A stretch of DNA of 64,000 bases from Notospermus geniculatus (lineage: Eukaryota > Nemertea > Pilidiophora > Heteronemertea > Lineidae). Made by a program: the position numbers and the translations under genes. Below the pieces are notes generated by a model. It had not been told where the DNA came from. It worked only from the letters and a program-made list of their open reading frames with translations, and made no database searches. The stretch covers positions 309,452 to 373,451 of the forward strand of contig NMRB01000023.1 in assembly GCA_002633025.1 (NCBI GenBank). The letters are read 5' to 3'. Below, piece after piece: positions 12,635-30,042 of this stretch; the stretch's first letter is position 1; the number at the start of each line of letters is the position of its first letter.

Positions 12635-15286
12635 TTTGGAAACAGAAAAAATACATGTACATGGTGGACGTGATAAAAAACATATGCCTATTTGAGATAC
12701 GGTAACTTTTACTGATGATGTTCTAAGCTAGAGCATTGAACAGATCGTCAACATTCCTTTTGATATTCTAGTCACCATTATAGCCATTATAGTCCGTCTT
12801 CATAAGCTAGTCTGCTGTTCTCTGCCTGCAGGAATATTATCAGTAGAAATGAAAAATAAAAATAGTCAGTAATCACATGTTTCTGACTAATGACAACAAT
12901 AATAGATTATGATTACTGTGAAGTAAGTTGCCTTCCAGTTTCCCTGTTGGCGACTTGGTCTGAACGACTTCACGACTCGAGAATCCACCTCTGACCTTAG
13001 AGATCACTTGTCCATTGAACTTGGTCGATAATCAACAATTAGATAAACAGAGAAACGTTTAAAAAGGATTGCTCTAAAACTGGAATGACTAGTCTTAATC
13101 GGGTTTTATGAGTCAAACCATAAACTAAAAGGAGCTTCAGTTGTCTAAAAACTCTCACAAAACATAAACAAACATATGTTGAAAAATATTGGATGTCTTT
13201 GAAAACAGAGCCCGTGATTTTACTTTCATCTATTCATGTGCCGTACTGTCTGAACTACAAATGTATTTTTAACGAAATCCTTACGTATTCTTTTCATTAA
13301 TCAGTCTAGGCTCGTAACCTCTGACAATTACTGAGGGTTTTTTAAAAAGAAAATGTCACTGCACCGCATCTTGGCAATTAATTTATTCAGATTCCCTGAA
13401 GAAGTGAACTCTGTAATTAGCACGAGTTCATTAAGTCATCGTTTGCTCTCGATGGCCATATGGTGACTGATTGTGACTTAATAATGGACCAATCACATTA
13501 ACTGGGAAGGTTTCACACAAATTTGATCTTGAATATTCCATTAGTAAATAGAGGGGAAGATCCGAGCCGGAGGGAAAACGTGATTTTATGGGTTCTCTAA
13601 GAGGTCCTGGGAAAGAAATGTGATCGAGCGTTTCTTAGGGAGTCTCTCTGTCACGATCATTTCATCGCATTGATAGTTACCAAGTGGGCTCAGACTTTTT
13701 AAAGTAGCGTAAAAGGTATCCGATTGGTACATAAGAATGGGAAGTTAATGGGACGATTCTGTATCGCCATCTGCTTTCAGCAATTTTGTAAACTAAGGTT
13801 CAAACATATAATCTGCCAACTTCCCTTTATAACAAAGTAATTGGCCGCAATATGCACATGTACGTGTACATAATGTCTGTTATGCTGGAACATTACTTAA
13901 ACTCTCATTCCACAGAATCCAACAATTGGAACCGGCAGTTCCAATTTCAGACACGGTAGGCCTCGAACATCCGATCCGATTAGCCACTGCCAATATCACG
14001 TACCGGTACCAATATTCTTTGTCACTGGTACCAATATAAACACATATACTAGTATATTTTTGCCACTACCATTATTAAGTTCACTGACAACTTCTCTAGT
14101 TCACAAATGTCAACATAGTCATCAACCATGAAGTGAATCTTTCTTTACTGACCGGTAGTGATGTCACCAACCGGATATTACGTGTAATAAGGTAATGAAT
14201 CAGTAAATCCAACTTCCGCTGTCGACGCATCAATTCTGGGTCACACAGCAAATGTTATTTTGATACTAATTGCCGACGTGGAGAAACTGGTCTCATCCAA
14301 TCACGCCAGCAATTACGTGTCAATCTTGAATCTAACAAGCTGCTCAGACGATTCGATATTCCGTTTGATACCTGATACTAAACGTGGAGAAATCACTACA
14401 CGATTCTCCGCCGTCAATTACGATCAAATTCCCAACATAAATGTCAGCGATTTTTAGGAAGTGAATCAACGGCTAGCTGTAATTGTCCGATTCATTAGCC
14501 GCCGATATGCAGTTGATGGGTCTGGGGTGATTAAGGGTTTTAATTAATATAACAGTTGTTGGTATCTTGTAGCAACAAAGGCGAGCCATCTCAGCAAAGT
14601 GACTAATTAGTGGCGGTCTAAGGATCGCAGGTATGAGTCACAGGTAGATCGGCGAAAAGGGGTCGTATCGAGGGAATAATCCAGGGACGCGTTCTGACTA
14701 TACTCTTGAGAACTGACGTTTGTAAGTGTAAGACCAAACCACGGTGGATAGAATGCAAAGCAGGTAGACTGTTTCGACAGTCTGTCGATTTGAGAAGAGG
14801 AACAAGTAGGATATGGGGCAGGGTTTACAACAATATGTATCTGGTTCTGCACAGATATGACGGAGGAATCGCGCCATCCTTCTGTGCGCTTGCAATTTGT
14901 AATATTCTGATGAATACTGACTAGCGATTTTGAAAATTATCCTTGAAATGCCCCCCTCTTAATCAGATCTAGTCGATGAAGGAAATACCTGGTGATAGCT
15001 ACCGGTCCCCTTTCTTTGCGATTAGATGGATGCTGAAGTAGACGACGAGTAGCTGGTGGTAGTGTGCATCAAGAGCCATGAATGGCAATAAAGAGATGAC
15101 GAGTATGCAAGCACTCAACTGTCAAGGAGGCTATTTTAACCCTACATTAGCGGAGCATGGAATGCCAAAGCGATTCGATATCTCCCTATCCGCAGTCAAG
15201 ATTGTCACTTGTGGCATGTATGACGGATAGGAAATTCTCAATAGGCTGCGGGACGTAAAGCAAAAATTTGGTCCAGACATTTACAC
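12635..15286 (+). other. Hmx intron 1, middle part
   Basis: No gene or transposon end was recognised. Two stretches (about 13380-13560 and 14240-14560) are rich in TAAT/ATTA cores together with a CCAAT box and a CATATG E-box, without repeat features. They are candidate intronic regulatory segments only. Confidence 0.45.
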
Positions 15287-15612
15287 TGCGTCATCAGCAG
15301 CCCTTCTTCAGAACCTGATTGGGCATAAGTTCTCAGAGTGTTTGCAAACACTTCTCGCGTCATCAGCAGCCCTTGTTCAGAAGAATCTCATTGGCCACGA
15401 GTTCTCAGAGTGTTTACAAACACATACGTCATAGCAGCCCTTGTTTAGAACCTCAGTGTTTACAAACACTTTGGTCATCAGCAGCCTCTGTTCAGAACCT
15501 CACTGGCCATGAGTTCTCAGAGTGTTTATAAACACTACTGTACTTGCGTCATCAGCAGCCCTGATCAGAACCTCATTGGCCATGATTTCTTGGAATGTTT
15601 GTCAACACTTGC
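15287..15612. repeat. ~70-bp minisatellite, ~5 copies
   Basis: About five diverged units contain GCGTCATCAGCAGCCCTTGT, CAGAACCTCATTGGCCATG and TTCTCAGAGTGTTTACAAAC. One unit is shortened (about 15428-15475). The repeat is intronic, and the frames crossing it are artefacts. Confidence 0.85.
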
Positions 15613-19373
<3,761 letters not shown>

Positions 19374-19527
19374 CCAATGAATTCGCCAGTTTCTCTCTAA
19401 TTTAGTCGTGAACGACAGTATTACAGTTTATTCACCAAAGATTGATGAAAAAATTCCTCAATGTGTTCATGATGTATCTCCATCAGTTCCTACAGAACGT
19501 TGTTCTGATACGGGTATAAGAATACTA

Positions 19528-19650
19528 GAGTTTTCGCAAAGCCCCCGAAACGCCAACGCGAACGTCTGTCCTTTTGTTCGGTGCTCTCTTCGTGGCATCG
19601 AACAATGGGTTTGGCGTTCGCGTTGGCGTTTCGGGGCCTTGCGAAAACTC
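19528..19650. mobile_element. Hairpin/foldback MITE in Hmx 3' region
   Basis: Arms 19528-19563 and 19615-19650 are 36-bp inverted copies (GAGTTTTCGCAA ... GCCAACGCGAAC) with very few differences around a 51-bp loop. The right end continues to CTCCCTA, giving the end motif TAGGGAGTTTTCGCAA shared with the element at 46637. The RNA would form a long stem in the 3' UTR if the Hmx transcript reads through. It has no coding capacity. Confidence 0.8.
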
Positions 19651-19821
19651 CCTAATGTCGATCGTTCCATCGAACCTGCGAGACGCACCACTTTACATGG
19701 TGTCTCAGAAATATGCCCAGTAAAGACAATACGGTATTTTGTGAGCCATAGCTTTAGATATACAGGTGTGAGCAGTCGCAGATCACCACAGTAGGTTAAT
19801 CCACAACACATAGTACATAGA

Positions 19822-19827
19822 ATTAAA
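19822..19827 (+). promoter_or_regulatory. Candidate poly(A) signal ATTAAA
   Basis: The common variant hexamer, about 450 bp after the Hmx stop, followed within 20 bp by a T-run and TGT-containing sequence. It could end a short 3' UTR form. Confidence 0.3.
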
Positions 19828-20186
19828 CTGGATGTTTTTTTTTTCTGAGACATCTTGTACGGGTTGCAGCACCGACACCTTCGCCCTTTATTCCAGTGCA
19901 AGAGATTGCTACTGACAGCATATGATATTCCTCTTAGGCTGTTGTTTAGGCAACAAGGACCAAACAGTAAATTTAACAGGTGTAATAGCACGGTTTTACA
20001 AGCGTCTATATCTTGTTTTATTCGCCACTGAAGGCATGTGACTTGCATTTCAAAAGGTCTGCCAGTAAGCTCGGTGTACCATGATTAGCCCGAAAACGAT
20101 TAAAAATAACCACTTCAAGTTTGCACTACATAAGTGGCACTGAGTATTTCTCTTCACTTGTTAGAGTAATGTTCACCGGTCATTGC

Positions 20187-20192
20187 AATAAA
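20187..20192 (+). promoter_or_regulatory. Candidate poly(A) signal AATAAA
   Basis: The first canonical AATAAA after the Hmx stop, followed at about 20 bp by TTGATATTGTCCTTTT, a fair downstream U/GU-rich element. It would give a 3' UTR of roughly 0.8 kb. Confidence 0.4.
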
Positions 20193-20210
20193 TGCGAAAA
20201 AATATTGATA

Positions 20211-23200
20211 TTGTCCTTTTCACATAACGTAAGTGATAACTTAATGCTTTTTTTCTTTTGAGACGTTATACCGATATACTAAATGTTGTATAAATTTAAT
20301 GTTTTACAGCCTTGAACAACTGGTTATACCAAATATTGTGTTTTAAATGCAGGACAATGTGTCCTGCTATCCAGAATTTGTGTTCCAACATTTCCATGCC
20401 ATTCAAGCACGATGTTTTAATACTGTTATGTTTTGGTATGACTCTTCTCTCCAATCGACATATACAGCTTAACAAAATGATGAGTTTCTTGTGGACGAAG
20501 GCCTAGAACTACCCGCAGGTAGTTCTGACAAAGAAACTAACCGTACACTACATGCAGCTTCATAATATGCATTTTCTTGGTCATACGATTTTTTTCAATA
20601 CGAAGTGGCATGATAAGCAACGATGTCGTCCATTGTATTTCTCAGTTTTACCATCGGCGTCGTTGGCTGAGAGTTTTAAAGTGAAATTTATTGTGGTGAG
20701 TTAGATCTCATATGCCCAAAACTGACGGTTACTGTGGATAAACTGGCCCGCCACAGGGAAAATTCGAGTAGCCTACGTAGTGTGAGCAGACACGTTCGAT
20801 TAGACGGACCTTGCCCTTTTGGGTCATCTGTTGGTTCAGAAAGGTCATTTGTTGACTCAAAGCAGCCAACGACAACTGGTCGTAATTATTTCAGTACATA
20901 TACTACTACTGTTCCTCAAAAACATGGGCTGTCCCAAACAACGACCCTTGGGATTTCTTGGGTGTGGTGGGGTGTGGGGACCGTTATGTAGTCGAATCAG
21001 GCCAATCGATAGTGAGTTGGGGTCAAATCTACAAATATTAACCGGTTTTGAGCAATGAGATCCATTCTCCAACACCAGCCGAAGCTGTAAATTATGGTGC
21101 ATGGTATCCTACAAAAAGCCTGGCTTTGCTCACGAAATCTGTAGTCAATGTAAATTGATTAGACTTGAAGATTATTAATATATTTAGTGTAAATAGTGTA
21201 AATATTAGGTGAATGTGCAATGGTAAGGCACGTGACGAAATGTGAATGTGCTAAACATAGACTTGGTCGAAAGATAGTAGACGTTTTCAGGATCATGTTT
21301 GAAATATATTAAGCGGTTTTGGTCAGGCATTAAATGTTTGATATCTTCTGCGGACGGGCCACGACACTGGGATTTACCAGGCAGTTTTTGTTCGCAATCG
21401 AATTATTTCAAGATAGGTGACTCCCGATTTAAAGGCAGAAACTCTTGTTGAACATTTAAAACGGGTTTGTGTCGTTAGCTGACCAAACACTAGGTCTACT
21501 TCATGTCACCAACACTACTTCTAACTTCCGTGGTAGCATATAAATTTATCTCTCTGTCGCTTAAACCGTCGGTGCAGAACACAAGTGGGCGCGTTGATCA
21601 ATGTTGTATATATTAGGAAATTGTTACCGAAGAATCTAGGGTAGCAATTTAATGTCATCTTTTGACAGGTTCCTTTGCATGAATGTTGCACAATGGGTCG
21701 GAAAGGACTGTGTCAGTCCTGCCCTTGGTGTTGACACAGATAATTTTCACCATGGTCTCAAACTGCAGAATATTACGTTCTCCTGGCTGTCACTCATCGA
21801 AATGTCTTCAACTTCAAAATTGGTCAATGATTATTTATTTGGTATTATCTGCTGGCTACTACAAAATATTTGATAACGATACTTATTTATCAATGAAGTG
21901 GGTCAAAACATTGAAAAATATCCGTTCGTCCAACTGGTCGCAGTACTTTTTATAAAACAATCGTAGCATCACAAGCAAATCCTCCTGAAAATCTACCGTA
22001 TCCTGGATGTACAATTTGAAAGATACGATCCGTGCAATCCTGCTCTGACCGCAAAAATGTAATACAATGTATTCGAAAGATACTCAAACATGGCTACCCC
22101 CAATTGCAACCCTAAATGAAACAACACTCGCTGTTGAAAATGCACAGCCCACCGATTCTGATGATCTTGATTAATGTTTTTAGATTCTTGTTTATGATAA
22201 ATGGTATGGCAAGCAGTATCACCAAGAGATGTAAATTCCCTTCAAACTCATGAGCAGACCGGCGTGCACCTCGTTCTCAGACAACATTGCATCATTTTAT
22301 AGTCTTCCGGGAGGCCAGTCGCCGACGTGGAAACCCGAGACGCCGGGGGCCTCCCCTTACTCTGGTCAACGTATCATGCATTGGGTCAACCAGCTCGAGT
22401 TATCTTATGTTTGGAGAAAACTAATGTTCAGTCTCAATGTAATAGCTCAGATCACATCGGGAGTGATTTTACATCCAAATAATATACGATAGCAACCAAC
22501 TCATTGCAACGAATTCCTCTTCGACACATTTGTTCTGCTCATGAGAATGCACGGGATTTCAATGTAATAACATTTTTAAAATGCATCCACACTTATTTTG
22601 CCTGAACACTGCCACACTCGATGGCGAAGGATTTTTGAAAAAATTCGTTTCGGACGAATCCTTGCATGCCTTTCAATTAATAACTACTATTTACTCTTTA
22701 CGTCTCACATATATTTCCCACTGCACAACTACGTAATCACAAACTAGGTGATTGACAGTCGCTTCTTATACACATAATGTGACATTATTTCTGGAGTATT
22801 TCTTGCATATTTTGTTAATTTATTCCTTATTTCTCTAACTTTACATTTGGCCGAACGGCGTTTCTTTACCGCGCGTAATACTTTGAATTTTTCAATGACC
22901 GAGAAACTGGGCAGAGCGGTGCACATGGCAAGACAGTGTTTGTTATAAACTGATTTGGTGACTGAACACTTTACAGACATTTTGTTAAATAGACTTCATC
23001 ATAGTATTGTTCCTTGCTCGGCAATGGTGCTGCATGCATACCTATGCCAATGAAAATCGCCAGCCTCGTCTAGGCCCTTCCAATGATAACGTGGAGGACA
23101 CTTCAGGCCTTTTATAACCAAACGAGCGTTGAATGAGCACAGTTTATTGAAGATTTCAACAAGTAAATTAAAATGAAAGCGTCTATACACATCTTTAACA

Positions 23201-26200
23201 ATCTGTCTTCCGAGATGACAGAACAAAACTGAAACTCATGCAGAAGGGATGTAGATTTAAAGGGAACATTTTTCTATATCCGGATTTTTACAAGCATGGC
23301 CTTTAAACGTCGGGTGTTCGGCAGATGTGGAACGTACAGTTAAATAAAACGACAATTAATGGTCTTGACTGCTTGATTGAGGAGTGAATAGCCAGGAGGA
23401 CGGTGATTGGTTGACTTAGGGTACTTACTGCTAGAAAAGAAATAACTCTCGCGAGAGGCGAGCCTGACAGAGATTTCTTTTACTTACTAATATTGGCGTA
23501 TGCTGCTGTTGATTTATTTTGTGTTACCTTTCTAAGCCAAGGAGATAATGTCTGGTATACCGTCTCACCAAGAGGGGGCTGCGTGCTGAGGATAAAGTCG
23601 TAAACAAACTCATAGTTCCGTCGTCTGTTCGTTTGGTAACCAAGGGTATCTTCCTCATTTGGATCGTAATCAAAGAATACACAACCCACAGCCCCATTAT
23701 ATTTTCCATTCATGTCCCTTAACTGTTATAACCTTCTAGTTAGCCTCGAACACGCTCTCTTGCGTTTATAAATAAATCTACAGGTCTTGGTCGCTATGAT
23801 GTTGTGATTTTTAGTTTACATTGAAAAAGGGATGCGGAAAAAATCAGTCGAGATCCTCACTTGATCCCGAACCGACATTATCTTCGTGGCTTACCTCATT
23901 CTGTCACACCCGCCTCACGTGATCTTCATGTAGAATTTCCAATTTGGTTCTTTAATTGATTCCATAGGTCCTAAACTGCTAGACATTTCGATGCTGCGCA
24001 TGTACAAAACCTATATTTATGTTGGTGTCATTTTGTCGTAAGCTCTTTCGTCTAATACGAGTTATGTATATTTTCTCTATACATCTTCCCAAAAATGCCG
24101 CGGTGAAATGTATGCAAAAGGTGAGATTTCGTAGGGACCACACCCAGTTAAGTCGATCATCAATATACATTGTCGGGAAAATTGCTAGAATCTGTGTAAC
24201 CCGAGCGTCACATGTTTAAACCTGGCAGCTCAAATGCCATGGCAAAGCTCGTCGAGCAAAAAAGTTGGTTTTAGCATAAATATATCAAAGAAATGTATTT
24301 GATACACCGATGGTCGTACTTTTTCAACACTATTTCAGCATCCACGTTTACTTAATGACCTGCAGCCCTGAAAAAAGCGATCACTGCTTTGGAATTTGGC
24401 TCACGATCGTTTGATTGGGATGCCAGCACAAGTCGTACATTTTTTGGCGTTTTTTTTTGCGAGACAGAAACCGACTCCAACAATATGTCTCATCAGCCCA
24501 AAGCAGTAATCGCTTGCAAACAATGTCAACATGCTGAATGTGCTCTCCACGGAAACTCACCTAAAGCAAACTCTAGCTATCGTGTTACTAAATATTATTT
24601 CTATTTCTTGCACACTAATGGTCTGGTTCTGCTACATTTTGAGTGTTTTCTCAAAATATTTGACAAAAAAATCTACTGGGCGATATTTTCATGCCTATAT
24701 CTGTAGAGCGACAACCATTTATTGCCAAGGTGGCTACATTTCTGCCGCCACAAATGCCAATCGTTCTCAGCAGTGATGATTCTATGTACAGTTTTTACGG
24801 CAACGGAACACTGGCCGACTCTTATACTTTCATTTCCCTTATACATTATTTATCGTTTGATTTCGAGGGTCATTAATTCCTTTGGTATAGCATGGGGTAT
24901 AACTCCTCTTGACTTGTATTTACTGTTTGATTCCGCTCACTAACCAAAGGATGTTCCATTTGTTTACAATCATATGACCAGATCGGATATCAATACTGAC
25001 CTCAAGTTACAATGTGAGTTTGTATTATGTACATGATATGTGCCGAAACCTCATAAGAGTGGTGTCAGAAGCAGCCCGAACTTTATGTAGAAGAAACCCA
25101 AGCTGATGCAGCAAGGTGACGTACCTTGATATGTTCCGAGACCCCTCCATGGGTCAAATGGTATACTAACAGCCAACATTCATTTATTTTGTATTATATC
25201 GATATCGATCAATTTAGTGCGAAAAGTAATATTTTGGCAGCCTGTAATCAAGATATGCACACACTTCAGCACGTCGACAACATATGAAAAGCCATTTCTC
25301 TTGCCACTGTGACAAAATCTGTGCAGCTGTGAATGACCCGATTCAAAGCCCAACTTGCCACGATCGGGTCTTTATTCAGATAGATATGGACACACTAACT
25401 GCTTATGACTTCTTCCCCATCATAGTGCATAATTGATTGATACATTTCGAGCATAGATAACGATAAATGGACTAAACTGTTGAAAGGGATTCACTTCAGT
25501 GTTATATAATTATTCAACTCACTTTCCATGCCTTTTCCATATTTAATCCGGTAACTAACTATATTCAATGTCGTTTAATGTTATTTTCTCCTCGACAATG
25601 CATTTTCTGACCATTTTTATTGGGTATATGAAATAAGTTTATGTACCACTTGGTGGACGGGCTTGAACCTCGGAGTCAACCATGTGAATTCACCAGATTC
25701 ATGTTGATATTCCATTGTCTATGTTGTACGGGTTTGGTTATGGGCCGAAATCGACTATAGGAGCGATTCGCTCACATCTTCGGCTCGGTACTTCCACCTT
25801 AATAAGTTGCCAAAATAGTTTATTACGCTTCTCAAATGACATCGTCTGCCTCATTCCATGAGCTCGAAAGTCCCGGATGATGTTTTTGTAATGTTACAAC
25901 TGACGAGTAAATCGAAGATAACACAGCGGGAAATGCTCAATTCTTGCCTCATATTCTCACTTGGTTGATTCACGAGGTGCCTGGAGCGGAGTGGCCGCGT
26001 ACCCGGGTGATTATTTTTAACGTGTTTTTTTCTGTGAAATAGGTGTAATTTTGTTTTCAAAATGCAATCATAGCGAAGCCCATATTTTCTGGACACCCTT
26101 CCAGCCATATCCTTGCCACGGCGTCAGCTCAACTTGATGACCTCACCATGTAACCAATGTACTGATTGGCTGCTAAGGTCGGCTAGATAAAAACTATGTA

Positions 26201-27599
26201 AACAGTGTCCTGATAGGCTACTGTCCGCAGAACGATTTGTGTAATTTATCGGTGTTGACTATTGCGAACAAAGGCTAAGTCGGTTTCTTTATAATGTACA
26301 ATATTGTCAATCAAATAAATTTTTATGATTTTCGATAAATTATTATCTGAAATTAATTCATGTAGTTTGGCTTCATTTGTGAATGTTTGTGAGAGTGTGT
26401 GGTTCGCTAGCATGATGATACTCCGTCCATTGCTTTGGAAAGACTGTGGTCACGACTAAGACGTCATGAGCCATAGGCCTACATGTAGGGCCTACCCTAT
26501 TGCTTTTTGAGCATGCATGCAGTGCGCGATGTACGTACATGTAGGCCTAATGTGACGCTTGTCAGTTGATGGCGATTCAATCCTTTGGACTAACGTCTTG
26601 AGTGCATTCATGGCAAGAAACCGGTGAACAGTGCTTTGCAATGTACATTCTGACATGTACAAAAGCTATTTCTGTCAAACATCTCGGCACGTGCATCTTT
26701 TATAAATTGATCACAGTACAATTCATATGACTTCAGTCGTGTTTCCGCGAGCTGTAATCATACAGCGGACACAAAGAGTTTTATTTTACATTTATGATTA
26801 GATTTGCTCGGGAGCAATGAAAAAATCATACAAAATCGATTTCGAGTCTTTTTCAAACGAACTAAAACAATGAAATTCAAATTCACGTGAATACATCTAA
26901 ATTAAGGTTGGTATTTCAAGCTCGGGGTTATGAGATACACGAGCTGATGTTTTTGTTGCATTTGATTGGTGGATATGATACAAACGAGATAAAATGCTTG
27001 AAGCACGGGATTTGAAACAATTGGTGTTGGATATTTCTGAACTACTGATGTGTCGACATGTTGATGCAGCCATTAAAAGTGGTTTTTATTTGATTTGCAA
27101 TGGTTCAAACAGGAATTCGAACGAGATGCATGAATTTCTGATATCCCAACCCACCTGATAAACTGTAGGATCAAAGCTGCCAGCCTCACAAAATAGTCAC
27201 TGCAGATGATGAATAGTTGCGACCGTGTTCAGCCAGTTTCAGATCACCGTGCAAGCATAATACCCCACCATCAAAACGTGATACTCCTTCACAAAATGTA
27301 TATAGTTGGCCACAGGGCTAATCCATGCCATCTCAAATTTCAATCTCTCAATCTCTTTACTCCTATCTCACAGGTATTCGCTACATTTATGGAACATCGG
27401 TGAACCTACCCTAAGGTTATTACAATAATTCCCCATCAGATGATGAGGTGTTAGTCTATAAATGGCTTTCTAGTGGCGAATGATTTGTTTGTAGACAACA
27501 CAGTTACTCCCCATTTGTATCGATTGCCCAATAACTGTGTGACTTTGTCGATTTCATTATGCATTGATCTGTAACTCGTTTGGTATCACTTTGTTCAGC
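20211..27599. other. Gene desert 3' of Hmx
   Basis: All open frames are short and lack recognisable domains or codon-use signals. Few clear repeats are visible compared with the sequence after 27.6 kb, so this is the most repeat-poor flank and a reasonable place for unannotated regulatory DNA. Nothing specific can be named. Confidence 0.5.
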
Positions 27600-27990
27600 T
27601 TTTGTGACGGTAAAAGGCTGCTTTGGTATCATTGGTTCACCTTTTCAGAAGGTAAAAGGCTAATATGGTATCACTGGTCCACCTTTTCAGAAAGTAAAAG
27701 CCTATTAAGATATCACTGGTTCACCTTTTCAGAAGGTAATCAAAGGGCTACTATGGGTATCACTGGTTCACCTTTTCAGAAGGTAAAAGGCTCTTTAATA
27801 TGGTATCAATGGTTCACCTTTTCAGAAGGAAAAAGGCTCTTATGGTATCAATGGTTCACCTTTTCAGAAGGTAAAAGGCTCTTATGGTATCAATGGTTCA
27901 CCTTTTCAGAAGGTAAAAGGTTACTATGGTATCAGTATCACTGGTTCACCTTTTCAGAAAGGAAAAGTCATTATGGTTTGGTTGAACCTT
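27600..27990. repeat. 42-bp minisatellite, ~8-9 copies
   Basis: The consensus unit is GGTATCAATGGTTCACC followed by TTTTCAGAAGGTAAAAGGCT and a short spacer. Units begin at 27625, 27667, 27709, 27756, 27802, 27844, 27886 and 27928. Most spacings are exactly 42 bp; two irregular ones (47 and 46) offset each other. Because 42 is a multiple of three, the array keeps a 161-codon frame open (repeat WYQWFTFSEGKRLL), but that frame has no ATG start and no gene context. Confidence 0.9.
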
Positions 27991-30042
27991 TCAGAAGATT
28001 TTGTAAGGAAGCTTTTGGGCATATATGTGTAGGCCTATCAGAAGAATGAGCATCGTAGAAAATGTAACATAAACTCAAAATCTTCAATTGAAATGTTTGG
28101 ACATTTTGCAAATGCAGTCCAAACTCTCGTTATAAAACTACTAGTAAATCCCAGCCCCCTCGTTCTTTTTAACATTCAGCGACCTCGCTCCTAAGACACA
28201 TCTCAAGGAAGGAGACAATGTGATCTCCTCACTCGAATAGACTGCAACATGGCCAACACCACCGCTGAAAGAATCCTCTTTATTCCCAATAAGCGGAGAT
28301 TTCTTCATCAATCAGCAATAACCCATTAGCTAAATTATCTTTTGAATACTCTTTCGGATTGATGAGTTGGCTGAAATGCCCGCTAAGTCGTCACATAAGA
28401 ACCGCGGTCAGACATCCTGCACCGTTACGTTTTCTTTGATTTGCATTGGGTTGTATCACCTTGGTTGTCCCCTGCTTATCCAGGCGATGATGTCGATGGA
28501 TAAAACGCAACGACCCAGATGATAGGCTAAAACATGTACTTAATTATTTTGCTAAATTAATAAGGTGCCAAAACCTTGCTTTAATCAGTCGTAACCAATC
28601 ATTACTGTTGATTAGGATGCTATTAAGACATGATAATGGTTGGAATAACTCGAACAAGCGATGCCCACTTGTGTAGGAGACTGATTTGCAGGGGGTGGAG
28701 GAAATCCCCCACCCCCAGGCACCGAGATACATCTCATCAATTCTGTAGTAAGACCTAGCGACACGCAATAGTAAGAAGACGACAATATCTCTGAGTGGTG
28801 ATTCTGGGGTTTACAACAATTGAGTACGAGTGGAATAAGTACCACTTCATGATAGTCATGTCGTGGTAAGGGTTTCGTAAAAACCGCCTGGCCACGGGGT
28901 TTCCGGATAATACTTACAAGGACATTTTCTTTAGTGCAGCTGTAAAATAGTAATGACCATTCCAACATTGCTTCGAATAGGTATCGACTCCCCCCCCCCC
29001 AGCATCACCACCACCTGGTAGGCCAACTTACTCCTTTNGATGTGGACTAACGTTACAGATCACTTGCTTGGGAAAATGCATATTTCTTTGCCGAACCTTT
29101 GAACCTTTGAGCATCGCCGTTGGAATAATCAACGTAATGGCGTTCCTAGGTCGTATTCACAGACCCTCCCCCCTTATTAAACCAAGAAACTCCAGGGAAA
29201 GACGCTGAGATGCGACTCTGGGAAACTGCCCGGGGCCCTCACGCCTCATTCCGTTAATCCCCCACCACATGCGACACTCCAATGATGAGATAAGAATCCC
29301 ACATTGCTTCCGTGGCCCTCCAGACTCTATCTTAGAAGTCGTCTTATTAATTTGTCTGAGTTTCATATTATTGGGATAACAGAATGCATTAATAATCGAC
29401 TGAATCGTCCTCAAATTAATATCTTTACCGTATTATCATAATCGCCTGGTATTGAACACAGCAACTAGCTTCCAGATGCAGTTTACCATTAAAAAATGTC
29501 TTTAGAAAATACGCATGGAAGAAAAGGTTTTTACGCATTCAGCACAGTTAAATTTTATCACCATTATAATAATTATCAAAAATAACTTATATAGCGCTTT
29601 TCGTTAACAATTTCTATGCAATATATACATAAAACGTAGCGTGATCAACAATTACAAATTACACAATTACAAATTAAAATAAATTACAAGTCATCAAAAA
29701 TAGATAATGGCATCTATTTTTGAAGTGATTCAATTAGAAAAGACATTTATTCAGTGATCGCCTGTAAAATAGTACATGTACATTTCATTTTACAAACAGG
29801 GAGGAAAATTACAATAAACTTGTTTACAATGTGCATGTGTAAATACGACAAAAATTAAGAAAATAATAAACTAAGTAAATAATGTGATTTGGAAATTTTA
29901 CCTTACCTTGTATTTTTAACCCTGTATTTTTGGAAATCTTACCTTATCTTGACAACCTATCAATTCAGAGGAGAGACTGCGTGCGAATATACATGAAATG
30001 ATGAATTGAAATAGTTGAAATAAAAAGTGTGGAGATAAAATA
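27991..30042. other. Non-coding, no gene seen
   Basis: Contains a C-run (about 28990-29000), a single N at 29038, and an AT-rich part after 29.5 kb. The string ACTTATATAGCGCTTTTC at about 29585 is a motif that recurs in dispersed repeats of many invertebrates and fish; that resemblance is from memory. No gene was found. Confidence 0.45.

Larger units (their letters stand above)
19374..20210 (+). other. Probable Hmx 3' UTR region
   Basis: The sequence after the Hmx stop contains no further homology. It holds a hairpin element (19528-19650), an ATTAAA at 19822-19827 followed by a long T-run, and an AATAAA at 20187-20192 followed by a T/GT-rich tract. The transcript end is not fixed by the sequence. 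A 193-codon antisense frame (20048-19467) crosses the hairpin and resembles nothing known. Confidence 0.5.

Noticed and set aside
19467-20048. 193-codon antisense frame behind Hmx
   Set aside because: It overlaps the Hmx 3' region and the hairpin element, shows no domain, and is about the length expected once by chance in a window of this size.
27564-27990. CRISPR-like array of regularly spaced repeats
   Set aside because: Units are contiguous 42-bp copies without unique spacers, and the DNA is from an animal nuclear genome.
27564-28049. 161-codon frame with 14-residue repeats as a protein gene
   Set aside because: It starts at TTG, has no ATG, lies entirely on a minisatellite and has no splice or promoter context. 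It is kept only as a repeat and a low-interest observation.
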